This document shows positions 17,865 through 27,529 of a stretch of DNA of 35,196 nucleotides, piece by piece. The DNA comes from Acidobacteriaceae bacterium (lineage in GTDB: Bacteria > Acidobacteriota > Terriglobia > Terriglobales > Acidobacteriaceae), in contig DAIDGZ010000109.1 in NCBI GenBank assembly GCA_027452125.1, positions 1 through 35,196 on the forward strand, read 5' to 3'. The notes below the pieces were generated by a model, which saw only the letters and a list, made by a program, of their open reading frames with translations, was not told where the DNA came from and made no database searches. Made by a program: the position numbers and the translations under genes. Positions within the stretch are counted from its first letter, which is position 1. Each line of letters opens with the position of its first letter.

Positions 17865-19307
17865 TTATACCACGGAGTTACGCGCGATCACGGTGCGATA
17901 CCACTCGGCGCTGAGCTTGGGGGTGCGCTTCTCGGTGGCAAAGTCCACGTAGTGGATGCCGAAGCGCTTGCTGTAGCCGTCAACCCACTCGAAGTTGTCG
18001 AGCAGGCTCCAGAGGAAGTAGCCCTTGACGGGATACTGCTCGGCGGTGGCGCGGTGCAACTGGGTGAGGTGGTTGCGCAGATACATGACGCGGTCCGTAT
18101 CTTCAATGCGGCCTTCGGGCGTGACCACGTCGTCGGCGGAGCAACCATTCTCCGTGATGTAGATGGCGGGTGGATGCCAGAGGTCGCAGACGTTGCGCAC
18201 GCCCCAGTAGATACATTCCGGGCCGATGTAGAGCCAGTCCGAAGCCATGTGTGGGAAGGATGCCTGACGCTTCTCCACGGTGTAGCCCTGGGGATTGTTG
18301 CTGGCGCGGATGTAGTTGGGCGTGTAGATGTTGAGGCCCACAAAGTCCAGACGGCTGCCGATGGCCTGCATATCACCAGGCTGGACGCGGGGAGCGTCCG
18401 CGCCCTCGCGCTGCAGGTAGCTTTCAGGATACTTGCCTTCCATCAGCGTGGTGAGGAAGGGCGCGTTGAGATCGCGGGTGGCGCGCCGGGCCGCGTCGAT
18501 GTGCTCGGCGGTCTCGATGACAGGAACACAGACGGAGGCATTCTCCGCGAGGCCCACTTGAACGGGACCGTGCGCATTGGCGCGGATGGCCTGCACGCCG
18601 AGGCCGTGGGCGAGGATGCCATGATGGCGCACCTGGTTGGCCTGTCCATTGGGCAGACGGAGGCCGGGGGCAAAGCGGCCGTCGCGATAGCCAATGTCAG
18701 TGAAACAAGTGAACTCATTGGTGGTCATGAAGTGGTGGACGCGATCAGAGAACTGGCGGGTGATGTAGGCCGCGTAGTCGGCGAAGGCGTGGCAGGTGTC
18801 GCGCGATTGCCAGCCGCCGGGCAGGGCCTGGGGCAGATCCCAATGGAAGAGAGTGACGTAGGGCGTGATGCCGTTGGCGAGCAACTCGTCGACGACGCGC
18901 TTGTAGTAGTCCACGCCGGCGGGGTTGATGCGACCTTTGCCCTCGGGGAAGACGCGCGACCAGGAGATGGACATGCGGTAGGTCTGTACGCCGAGGTTGC
19001 GAAGGAGGCGGACGTCTTCCTTGTAGAGATGATAAGAGTCATCGGCGACATCGCCGGTGTCTCCGTTGTAGGTTTTGCCGGGGGTGTGGGAAAAGACATC
19101 CCAGATGGAGGGTCCGCGGCCGCCGGCGGTGGCTCCGCCTTCGATTTGATAGGCGGCGGTGGCGCAGCCCCAGAGGAAGCCACGCGGAAAGGCGAGGCCG
19201 CCGGGCGTGGAGGACTGGCTAAAGGAAAGCTCAGGCAGAGAGACACCGGACAGGGCCGCGGTTGCGGCTGCCACTTTGCCAAACTGGCGGCGGGAGATGT
19301 TGGTCAT
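17865..19307 (-). CDS. Tat-exported family GH1 beta-glycosidase (beta-glucosidase-like)
   Basis: The 480-residue product starts at the ATG at 19307, with AGGGG about nine bases upstream. ISRRQFGKVAAATAAL at 4-19 is a twin-arginine signal. The mature enzyme opens with FPRGFLWGCATAAYQIEGG (40-58), the N-terminal GH1 signature. The acid/base Glu is E198 in TTNEF and the nucleophile is E386 in YITENG; both are present. The usual proline after the acid/base Glu (NEP) is replaced by Phe. GKYPESYL, GLNIYTPNYI and GYFLWSLLDNFEW are further family landmarks. GH1 enzymes hydrolyse beta-linked glucosides, galactosides or related sugars with retention. Export suggests action on oligosaccharides in the periplasm. 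The adjacent beta-helix gene is probably cotranscribed, and a large receptor gene is divergent. Confidence 0.95.
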   Translation of the reverse strand: MTNISRRQFGKVAAATAALSGVSLPELSFSQSSTPGGLAFPRGFLWGCATAAYQIEGGATAGGRGPSIWDVFSHTPGKTYNGDTGDVADDSYHLYKEDVRLLRNLGVQTYRMSISWSRVFPEGKGRINPAGVDYYKRVVDELLANGITPYVTLFHWDLPQALPGGWQSRDTCHAFADYAAYITRQFSDRVHHFMTTNEFTCFTDIGYRDGRFAPGLRLPNGQANQVRHHGILAHGLGVQAIRANAHGPVQVGLAENASVCVPVIETAEHIDAARRATRDLNAPFLTTLMEGKYPESYLQREGADAPRVQPGDMQAIGSRLDFVGLNIYTPNYIRASNNPQGYTVEKRQASFPHMASDWLYIGPECIYWGVRNVCDLWHPPAIYITENGCSADDVVTPEGRIEDTDRVMYLRNHLTQLHRATAEQYPVKGYFLWSLLDNFEWVDGYSKRFGIHYVDFATEKRTPKLSAEWYRTVIARNSVV

Positions 19308-19421
19308 GGATGAGTGCCCCTGAAGCCCGCGTGCGGGCTGAGATAGCCGGACCGTGAACGGACTCCAGCGGAGTAAAGGCGATTATAGAAGAGCGCGAGT
19401 TGTTACGGGAATTACTGTGGA

Positions 19422-19485
19422 ACGAGTCAGCGAGTTAGCGAGATAGCAAGTGAGCAGGTTAGCGAGTAAGTGAATCAGCGAGTTG
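19422..19485. repeat. Eight-unit tandem array of an imperfect 8-bp repeat (consensus GCGAGTTA)
   Basis: Eight octamers in register: ACGAGTCA, GCGAGTTA, GCGAGATA, GCAAGTGA, GCAGGTTA, GCGAGTAA, GTGAATCA, GCGAGTTG. Period and consensus match the array at 5267-5346. It lies in the divergent gap between the GH1 gene and the third receptor gene. Confidence 0.8.
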
Positions 19486-19652
19486 GCGTGGCGCGTAGGG
19501 ATGAGAGCGTTCCCGTGGTGGAGAGTGCGGGGGCGGGGTGAATTCCAAATTGGGACGCCTATTCGTCAAAGGAAAGCGTTCTTCAATGTGTTGGTAATTC
19601 TCGATCCAATTATCTTGACAAATTAATAGTTCCGTAGGTGAATAGTTTCACC
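19486..19652 (+). other. Upstream region of the third receptor gene
   Basis: The stretch is AT-richer than its surroundings and contains a perfect TTGACA at 19615-19620, but no -10 at good distance. A GGAAAGCGTT element at 19571-19580 has weak LacI-operator character. No gene is seen between 19308 and 19652. Confidence 0.3.
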
Positions 19653-22600
19653 ATGAAATCCTACAGTTTGCTGTATGCATGTAAGTTTTGCGCCAGAACA
19701 GCAATGTGGATGATGACCATGGCCGTCATCTTCAGCTTCTTCTCGGCAAGCCTTCACGCTCAAGGCTATGGGACCATAAGCGGGACAGTGAGTGATCCGT
19801 CCGGCGCGGTGGTGCCATCGGCTACCGTCCTAGCAACGCAGGTACAAACCGGGCGCGAGACGCAGGTGGTTTCCGGCACGAATGGCAACTACGTGTTTCC
19901 AACTCTGCCCCCGGCGAATTACACACTGACAGTTTCCGCGCCGGGGTTCCAGACGTATCACCAGAGTGATATTGTGCTGCAGGCGAACCAGGCGCTCACG
20001 GTAAGCATGATGCTGCAGGTGGGCGCCGCCAGCCAGACGATCAGTGTGACGGCGGCTCCGCCGCAGGTGGATACGACGACCGGCACGCTGTCGCAGGTGA
20101 TCGATGAGTCGCGGGTGGTGGATTTGCCGCTGAACGGCAGAAACGCGGCTTCGCTGATTACGCTGGTGGCCGGCGTTGTGGATGCCACAAACGCAGGCAA
20201 TGGCGCCAACCAGGGAAGCGGCAAGACGTTTCCCGCGGCGGTGATCACGAGTTCCAACGGCACGCTGCCCAACCAGGAGAACTATCTGCTGGATGGCGGC
20301 AACAACGTGGACGAGATGACGAATGTGAACGGGCCGTTCCCATTCCCTGACGCGCTGCAGGAGTTCAGCGTGCAGACGAGCAACTACGATGCGCAGTTTG
20401 GACAGAGCGCAGGCGCGGTGGTGAACATCGTCACCAAGTCGGGTGGCAGCGCGTTTCATGGCGATGCGTTTGAGTTTGTGCGCAATGGATACTTTAACGC
20501 CAAGCCGTACTTTGCGACCAAGGCGGACAATCTGCACCGCCACCAGTTTGGCGGTGTGATCGGCGGACCGGTGATTATTCCGCGGTGGTCCAAAGGGAAG
20601 AGCACGCAGTTCTTCTTTGGCTACCAGCACACGCTGATTCATCAGAATTCGAATGCCAACACGACGACCCTGCCAACGCTAGCGGAAGAAGGACGGGGCG
20701 GCGCGAATTATGCCGACTACGGCAACCTGTGCAACACGGCTGCGGGGCACTCGTTCAACGGCAGCGGCATCTGCGTGGATGGTACGGGCAAGGCGGTGGC
20801 AACGGAGCAGATCTCCAACCCATTCACCAATGCGGTGTATCCGTACAACCGGATTCCTGCATCCGATTTCGATCCGGCATCGGTGAATTACGAGAAGGCG
20901 TTTCCGACGGTGAGCGCGGACAGCGCGCCGGGCAAGATCGGGAATACTTACAACTACTTCCAGCCGACGAGCCAGACATTCAACGAATATATTGCGCGGG
21001 TGGATCATCAGATTGGCGCGAACGATCATCTGTTTGGCCGGTACTACTACAACTACTACCTGCAGCCGGGCGTTTACAGCACTGCGACGCTGCTGGGCTA
21101 CCGGTCGTACTTCGATACGCGGTATCAGAACGCGCTGCTTTCGGAGACGCACACGTTCACCAACAATCTGCTGAACAACTTCATCGTCAACTATCAGCGG
21201 GAGATCTCGAACCGCGGCGGACCGCCGGGGAGCCCGGTGATCACGGACTTTGGGGTGAAGAATATCTGGCAGCCGCCGACTGGGCCATTTCTGCAGGCGA
21301 CGATCACCGGCTACTTTGGCGCGACGTCTTCCGCGTTTGCCGGATGGGGCAGGAACAACTACACCTTCAACGATGATCTGCACTGGGTGAAGGGCAAGCA
21401 CAACTTCTCGTTTGGCGGGCATTTTGAGCTGAGCAAGTTTGACGTGACCAATGTGTATACGTCGTATGGCAGCTTCGGATTCAACTCCACGACGAACAAG
21501 ATTGGCAGCGTCACCTACCAGTATCCGAATGCGATGGCGAACTTCCAGATGGGCTTCATGACGGGGTTTGGCCAGGGCAACTACGAGCTGGTGAATGACC
21601 GGAACCATTTCCCGGGCATCTATGCGCAGGATAGCTGGAAGGTGACACCGCGGCTGCAACTGAACTATGGCGTGCGCTGGGAGATGTTTGCGCCGTGGGC
21701 AGACCGGGTGAACAAGCAGACCGCCTTCAGTCCGGCGCTGTATGCGGCTGGTGTAGGCACATCGCAGTTTGCACTCGCGACCAAGGCGGGAACTCCGGGA
21801 TTGCCGGCGGGCATTGTGCTGTCAGGAGACAAGGGATTCCCGAGCCAGGGATTGAACAACCAGTACAGGCAATTCATGCCGCGCCTGGGATTTGCCTATG
21901 ACATGTTTGGCGATGGCAAGATGTCCGTCCGCGGCGGATTCGGCATTTTCTACCAGGACCGCATGCAGGCGTGGATGAACCTGACGCAGAGCAGCTTTGT
22001 GCCCAACACGATCTCAGTGGCGCTGACCAATCCGGGGATGTACAACCCGACGCCGGGGACCAACCCGGGTGGGCCGTTCAGCAATCCGTATTGCACGGGC
22101 TGCGCGGTAGGCGCGTATGCCAATCCGTTCCCGTTCACCAAGCCGTTCAAGGCGTCGCAGGTGTTTCCAAATGCCTTCCAGCTGGGCGAGTATGATCCTT
22201 CAGGCAACTTCAGAGTGCCGGTGACATATGACTACAACCTGACGGTGGAGCGGCAACTGACGCCGAATCTTTCCGCGCGGGTTGCGTATGTAGCGTCTGC
22301 ATCGCGGCATCTGTGGGTAAACCTGGAGATCAACCCGTCAGTGAACACAGGCGTGGGCAGCACCAACCAGAGGCGCGTGTACAACACGGCTCCGGTGGTG
22401 GGGCCATGCACCACGAACTGCAATACGAGCTACGCGCAGATTATCAAAGCGGCCATGATTGGCTCGGCCAGCTACAACTCACTGCAGGCCACGCTGCAAA
22501 AGCGGATGGAGCACGGGCTGTCGTTCATGGTGAACTACACGTGGTCCAAGACCTACGACGATATGCCGCAGAACACGCGGGTGTCGAATACCGAGGATCT

Positions 22601-23291
22601 GAATCCGGGCATGTCCTATGTGTATCCGCTGTATCCCAGCGATGCAGTGGGGATACCGTCAGCGGCGCAGGTGACGGACATCAAGGCGCTGGATCGCGGG
22701 CTCTCGGATATCGATCATCCGCATGTGCTCTCGATCTCGTATGTGTACATGCTGCCCAAGCTGAACAACGGGAATCGCATGCTTCGCTCGGTGGTGAATG
22801 GATGGCGGACGAGCGGCATGATTCAGCATCGATCCGGTGATTCGCTGACCGCCTACATGGGAGCCACGGATACTTCACTGACCGGCCTGAACCAGGACCG
22901 CGCACAGCGGGACTTTTCCAAGTCGGCGTATCTGCGGGGAACCCAGCGCGGGGATTGTCCTTCGGGCAAGTCCTGCTACAACTGGTTCAATCCAGCCGCA
23001 TTCTCAGTGCCGGTGCAGAGCGGTCCTGGAACAGGATTCGGCAACGTGGTGAAGGGAACGCTGCGCGGACCGGGCGTGACCAACTGGGATGGCGCCGTGA
23101 TCCGCACGTTCCCGATCTACCGGGAGACAAACCTGGAGTTCCGCGTGGAGTACTTCAACGTGCTGAATCATACGCAGCTGAGCAATCCGAACACGCAGAA
23201 CCCGATCAGCAGCAGCACTTCATTTGGCACCATTACCGGAACGCAGGGCGGGCCGCGCATTGCGCAGTTCGCCATGAAGTACACCTTCTAA
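19653..23291 (+). CDS. Oar-like TonB-dependent receptor with carboxypeptidase-regulatory-like domain
   Basis: The product has 1212 residues from the ATG at 19653; an in-frame GTG at 19638 is possible but would extend the signal peptide by five residues and has no ribosome-binding site, whereas TAGGTGA lies upstream of the ATG. The signal peptide (MKSYSLLYACKF, hydrophobic core about 19-31) probably ends at LHAQ. GTISGTVSDPSGAVVPSATV begins the CarboxypepD_reg-like domain; VVDLPLNGRNAASLITLVAGV and YLLDGGNNVDEMTN belong to the plug-like region; the barrel ends AQFAMKYTF. It probably imports a glycan or similar large nutrient released by the neighbouring divergent GH1/beta-helix pair; this link is inferred from position only. 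A strong terminator follows. Confidence 0.9.
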   Translation: MKSYSLLYACKFCARTAMWMMTMAVIFSFFSASLHAQGYGTISGTVSDPSGAVVPSATVLATQVQTGRETQVVSGTNGNYVFPTLPPANYTLTVSAPGFQTYHQSDIVLQANQALTVSMMLQVGAASQTISVTAAPPQVDTTTGTLSQVIDESRVVDLPLNGRNAASLITLVAGVVDATNAGNGANQGSGKTFPAAVITSSNGTLPNQENYLLDGGNNVDEMTNVNGPFPFPDALQEFSVQTSNYDAQFGQSAGAVVNIVTKSGGSAFHGDAFEFVRNGYFNAKPYFATKADNLHRHQFGGVIGGPVIIPRWSKGKSTQFFFGYQHTLIHQNSNANTTTLPTLAEEGRGGANYADYGNLCNTAAGHSFNGSGICVDGTGKAVATEQISNPFTNAVYPYNRIPASDFDPASVNYEKAFPTVSADSAPGKIGNTYNYFQPTSQTFNEYIARVDHQIGANDHLFGRYYYNYYLQPGVYSTATLLGYRSYFDTRYQNALLSETHTFTNNLLNNFIVNYQREISNRGGPPGSPVITDFGVKNIWQPPTGPFLQATITGYFGATSSAFAGWGRNNYTFNDDLHWVKGKHNFSFGGHFELSKFDVTNVYTSYGSFGFNSTTNKIGSVTYQYPNAMANFQMGFMTGFGQGNYELVNDRNHFPGIYAQDSWKVTPRLQLNYGVRWEMFAPWADRVNKQTAFSPALYAAGVGTSQFALATKAGTPGLPAGIVLSGDKGFPSQGLNNQYRQFMPRLGFAYDMFGDGKMSVRGGFGIFYQDRMQAWMNLTQSSFVPNTISVALTNPGMYNPTPGTNPGGPFSNPYCTGCAVGAYANPFPFTKPFKASQVFPNAFQLGEYDPSGNFRVPVTYDYNLTVERQLTPNLSARVAYVASASRHLWVNLEINPSVNTGVGSTNQRRVYNTAPVVGPCTTNCNTSYAQIIKAAMIGSASYNSLQATLQKRMEHGLSFMVNYTWSKTYDDMPQNTRVSNTEDLNPGMSYVYPLYPSDAVGIPSAAQVTDIKALDRGLSDIDHPHVLSISYVYMLPKLNNGNRMLRSVVNGWRTSGMIQHRSGDSLTAYMGATDTSLTGLNQDRAQRDFSKSAYLRGTQRGDCPSGKSCYNWFNPAAFSVPVQSGPGTGFGNVVKGTLRGPGVTNWDGAVIRTFPIYRETNLEFRVEYFNVLNHTQLSNPNTQNPISSSTSFGTITGTQGGPRIAQFAMKYTF

Positions 23292-23313
23292 CGGCAAAGG
23301 CCGGAACAGGCAG

Positions 23314-23357
23314 GCGGCTGGAGAGCGGCTCAGATGCTGCTCCCCAGCCGCTTTTTT
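23314..23357 (+). terminator. Rho-independent terminator after the third receptor
   Basis: GCGGCTGG (23314-23321) pairs with CCAGCCGC (23344-23351), with further inner pairing possible, and TTTTTT follows at 23352-23357. It lies 22 bases after the receptor stop. Confidence 0.85.
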
Positions 23358-23481
23358 GTTCGTGCTGGAACGACTTGCGGTTTCAGGCGCGGCGGGGATG
23401 CGGATTGGTAGGGGAGTGCGGTTCCGGTAGCATACAGTCAGCCGCGCACAGCCATGCTGCGGGCGGGACTGAGGTGAGGCG

Positions 23482-24666
23482 ATGCGAACGGTGAGTCTGA
23501 TTGCGGGCATTCTCTGCGTGCTGGCGGTGCTGCTGGATGCCTTCCAGACGATTATTCTGCCGCGGCGGGCGACGGGGCGGTTCCGGCTGACGCGGGTCTT
23601 CTATCTCACCACATGGAGGCCGTGGACCTGGCTGGCGCAGCGGCTGCGGCACCCGCGCAGGCGCGAGACCTGCTACAGCTACTACGGTCCGCTCTCGCTG
23701 ATCCTGCTGCTGATCATGTGGGCGACGGTGATGACGGTGGGATTTGGACTGCTCTACTATGCGCTGGGTAGTCCGTTTCATGACGCGGCGGGTGGGGGGC
23801 TTCGCTCGGATCTGTACGTGAGCGGGACGACGATCTTTACGCTGGGGTTGGGCGACGTGACGCCGCACAGCGCGGCGGCGCGAGTGCTGGTGATTCTGGA
23901 GGCGGGGACGGGGCTGGGATTTCTGGCCGTAGTGATGGGCTATTTTCCCGTTCTCTACAGCGCCTTTTCGCGGCGCGAGGTGTCGATTTCCCTGCTGGAT
24001 GCGCGGGCGGGTTCGCCCCCGACGGCGGCGGAGCTGATGCGGCGGCATGCGTATGAGGGCGGCGAGAGCGCGCTGACGCTGCTGCTGGTGGAGTGGGAAC
24101 GGTGGTCGGCAGAGTTACTGGAGAGTCACATCTCGTATCCGCAGCTGTGCTACTTTCGCTCGCAGCACAACAACCAGAGCTGGCTGAGCGCACTGACATC
24201 CGTGCTGGACACCTGCGCGCTGCTGATTGCCGGCGTGCAGGGACGCGAGGCGCGGCAGGCGCAACTGACGTTTGCCATGGCGCGGCATGCGCTGGTGGAC
24301 CTGGCACAGATTTTCCTGCTGGAGCCGGTGAAGAACATGCCGGACCGGCTGCCGAGCGAACGCTATGAGCAGCTCTATGACACGCTGTGCAAGAGCGGCA
24401 TCCAGGTGTGCCGGGACGGACGCTCACTGGAGCGGCTGCGGGGCATGCGGGCGCTGTATGAGGGCTATGCGCAGGCGCTGAGCGAGTATCTGCGGATGCC
24501 GCTGCCGCCGTGGGTTACCGACCGGCCGCACAAGGACAACTGGCTGGCGGTAGCCAAGCTGCGGGCACAGACGGAGGCGGCCAATTCGCCGGCGAGCGCG
24601 ACAGATCCACTCGCCGAGGCCTCGCAGGCGCTGGCGCGCTTTGTGGATGAACATCACGATTTCTAA
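23482..24666 (+). CDS. Two-TM potassium-channel-like membrane protein
   Basis: The 394-residue product starts at the ATG at 23482 behind GAGGTGAGGCG. Hydrophobic helices lie at about 3-25, 68-95 and 132-160. Between the last two, residues 114-127 (SGTTIFTLGLGDVT) have the shape of a K+ channel pore helix and selectivity filter, with T-L-G-L-G-D at 120-125 in place of the usual T-V-G-Y-G-D. This matches the Ion_trans_2 fold. Residues about 165-394 are a hydrophilic, mostly helical cytoplasmic domain without a recognisable RCK nucleotide-binding motif (no GxGxxG seen). The gene stands alone, with terminators on both sides. Likely role: inner-membrane ion channel; ion selectivity is uncertain given the altered filter. 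Confidence 0.8.
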   Translation: MRTVSLIAGILCVLAVLLDAFQTIILPRRATGRFRLTRVFYLTTWRPWTWLAQRLRHPRRRETCYSYYGPLSLILLLIMWATVMTVGFGLLYYALGSPFHDAAGGGLRSDLYVSGTTIFTLGLGDVTPHSAAARVLVILEAGTGLGFLAVVMGYFPVLYSAFSRREVSISLLDARAGSPPTAAELMRRHAYEGGESALTLLLVEWERWSAELLESHISYPQLCYFRSQHNNQSWLSALTSVLDTCALLIAGVQGREARQAQLTFAMARHALVDLAQIFLLEPVKNMPDRLPSERYEQLYDTLCKSGIQVCRDGRSLERLRGMRALYEGYAQALSEYLRMPLPPWVTDRPHKDNWLAVAKLRAQTEAANSPASATDPLAEASQALARFVDEHHDF

Positions 24667-24688
24667 GGGCAACGGGGAAGAGAAAAAC

Positions 24689-24725
24689 AAAAGAGCCGCA
24701 GCCCCTTCCTGGCTGCGGCTCTTTT
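24689..24725. terminator. Bidirectional terminator between the channel gene and rpoD
   Basis: AAAAGAGCCGCAGCC (24689-24703) and GGCTGCGGCTCTTTT (24711-24725) are a perfect 15-bp inverted repeat around a 7-base loop. The T tract on each strand follows the stem, so it can end both the channel transcript (stop 24666) and the rpoD transcript (stop 24757). Confidence 0.92.
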
Positions 24726-24756
24726 GTTGCCGGCTCGACTGCCGCCGGGGAACGGG

Positions 24757-26451
<1,695 letters not shown>

Positions 26452-26892
26452 TGTGTTCCTACTCTCCAGCTTGGACGTCTGCCACGTATTGGACGCGGCA
26501 GGGGATGCCAGCAGATTCAGGCCCGGGCGCACGTAAAAAAGACTTCTCTGTGGAAATCGTGGTACGCATACGCGCACAGGGCCGCAGTCGCCGGCAAAAA
26601 ACGGCTTCAAAAAAGGTTGCTCGGAACAGGATGTAGCGCGCTTCAGGTTCTGCCTGGGCTGCCCGCGAGCCATGGCTCATGTGTGGGGCTAAGGGGGCGC
26701 GTATCCTTACAGAGATCAACAGATTACCATAGTCCACCGTGCCGGTTCCAGCACAATTGCGCAGGTAGACGGCGCTGGGGTGAACTTTCAAGGCGCTGGT
26801 GCGGGGAAACTCCTGGGTTTGCCGCTCCTGCTCCTGTCTAATTAGACGCAAAAAGCGGTGAATTTGACGCAAAGATTGGCATTCCGGCCGGC
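26452..26892. other. Leader/promoter region of rpoD with a 12-bp perfect palindrome
   Basis: No gene is supported in these 440 bases. GTCTAATTAGAC at 26836-26847 is a perfect 12-bp palindrome, and GACGCAAA occurs twice beside it (26845-26852 and 26866-26873). No terminator is visible after the toxin gene, so read-through from the TA module into rpoD is possible. No convincing sigma-70 promoter pair was found by eye. Confidence 0.45.
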
Positions 26893-27210
26893 TCAGGCAG
26901 GTGGAGGATGCAGGATGCGGGTGCGGTCTCTGCTGGCATGCAGCACGGTTACGATCTGGAGGGGACGAGTTTCTGGCCGGTAGACAACAACATAGGACGG
27001 GAAGGCTGGGACGGTCCAGAAACGAACCGGGAGGGGAGTGACATCTCTGCGTTGCGTGCCAATCAGGGGATGGAGGGCCAGGGTGTGGAAGGCCTTGAAG
27101 AGGGCCTGTTCCACCCGATCCGCGGCTGATGGGTTGTCTTCCGCGATGTAGCTCCAGATGGCATCCAGATCATCGAGCGCCTGAGGCGTGAGCTGAAATT
27201 GCGGGGGCAT
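26893..27210 (-). CDS. ParE/RelE-superfamily toxin
   Basis: The 105-residue product starts at the ATG at 27210, three bases after the antitoxin stop. FQLTPQALDDLDAIWSYIAEDNPSAADRVEQAL at the start is the characteristic two-helix beginning of ParE-like toxins; HPLIGTQRRDVTP and FPSYVVVYRPETRPLQIVTVLHASRDRTRIL are the strand-rich C-terminal half. ParE toxins inhibit DNA gyrase; RelE relatives cut mRNA on the ribosome. The ending HASRDRTRIL and the ALDDL-IW-YIAEDNP pattern favour ParE, by inference. It forms a module with the upstream antitoxin, inserted between dnaG and rpoD. Confidence 0.9.
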   Translation of the reverse strand: MPPQFQLTPQALDDLDAIWSYIAEDNPSAADRVEQALFKAFHTLALHPLIGTQRRDVTPLPVRFWTVPAFPSYVVVYRPETRPLQIVTVLHASRDRTRILHPPPA

Positions 27211-27213
27211 CGT

Positions 27214-27477
27214 TCAGGCGATACGCCGCTTCCTGCGCCGTTCGGTTAAAAGCCGCTTTGCCTGCCCGACATCCATTAGCTCTCCGCGCTCCGCCTGGGC
27301 AAACCCATCGGCGATCCGAGCGGAGACCTCTGCACGTTGGCCGAGCATCCAGTCCTGGCTCTGATACTGCTCTCTGATGAGGGCAAAAGCCTGATCCAGA
27401 ACCTCTTGCTGGCTGACGCCAGCTTGTGCGGCTTGCTCCAGGATGCGCTCCTGTTCGGGCTTTAGTTCCAGAATCAT
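27214..27477 (-). CDS. ParD-like antitoxin
   Basis: The 87-residue product uses the ATG at 27477, preceded by AGAGG; an in-frame ATG at 27495 would add six residues (MCAEAA) with no ribosome-binding site. The N-terminal part (MILELKPEQERILEQAAQAG, then SQQEVLDQAFALI) has the strand-helix-helix character of a ribbon-helix-helix DNA-binding domain. The C-terminal IADGFAQAERGELMD...AKRLL segment is the usual toxin-wrapping tail of antitoxins paired with ParE-like toxins. It would neutralise the downstream toxin and repress its own promoter, whose TATAAT and surrounding palindrome lie just upstream over the dnaG stop codon. Confidence 0.85.
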   Translation of the reverse strand: MILELKPEQERILEQAAQAGVSQQEVLDQAFALIREQYQSQDWMLGQRAEVSARIADGFAQAERGELMDVGQAKRLLTERRRKRRIA

Positions 27478-27505
27478 CGCTGCCTCTGCACACACGATGG
27501 GATGG

Positions 27506-27529
27506 CTGCATTATAGCCGGATTATGCAG
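27506..27529 (-). promoter_or_regulatory. TA module promoter (-10) and overlapping palindromic operator
   Basis: On the minus strand a consensus TATAAT occupies 27515-27510, with a weak -35 (ATGTCG) 17 bases upstream inside dnaG. The same stretch is an imperfect 24-bp palindrome: CTGCAT (27506-27511) and ATGCAG (27524-27529) pair perfectly and eight of twelve pairs match overall. It overlaps the dnaG stop codon (27522-27524) and sits about 30 bases before the antitoxin ATG, the usual place for antitoxin autorepression. Confidence 0.65.

Noticed and set aside
17100-19313. A 737-codon open frame on the plus strand opposite the GH1 and beta-helix genes
   Set aside because: It is antisense to two clear enzyme genes, its product is Gly/Val/Asp/Glu-rich without domain character, and long antisense frames are expected in GC-rich coding DNA.
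19571-19584. GGAAAGCGTTCTTC as a LacI-type operator before the third receptor
   Set aside because: It keeps the AANCGNT core but the arms are poorly symmetric, and no matching site was found before the other genes; a search with a real LacI-family matrix would decide.
26452-26673. A 74-residue N-terminal extension of RpoD
   Set aside because: The extension has no sigma-factor features, while TTG at 26451 has a ribosome-binding site and leads straight into region 1.1.
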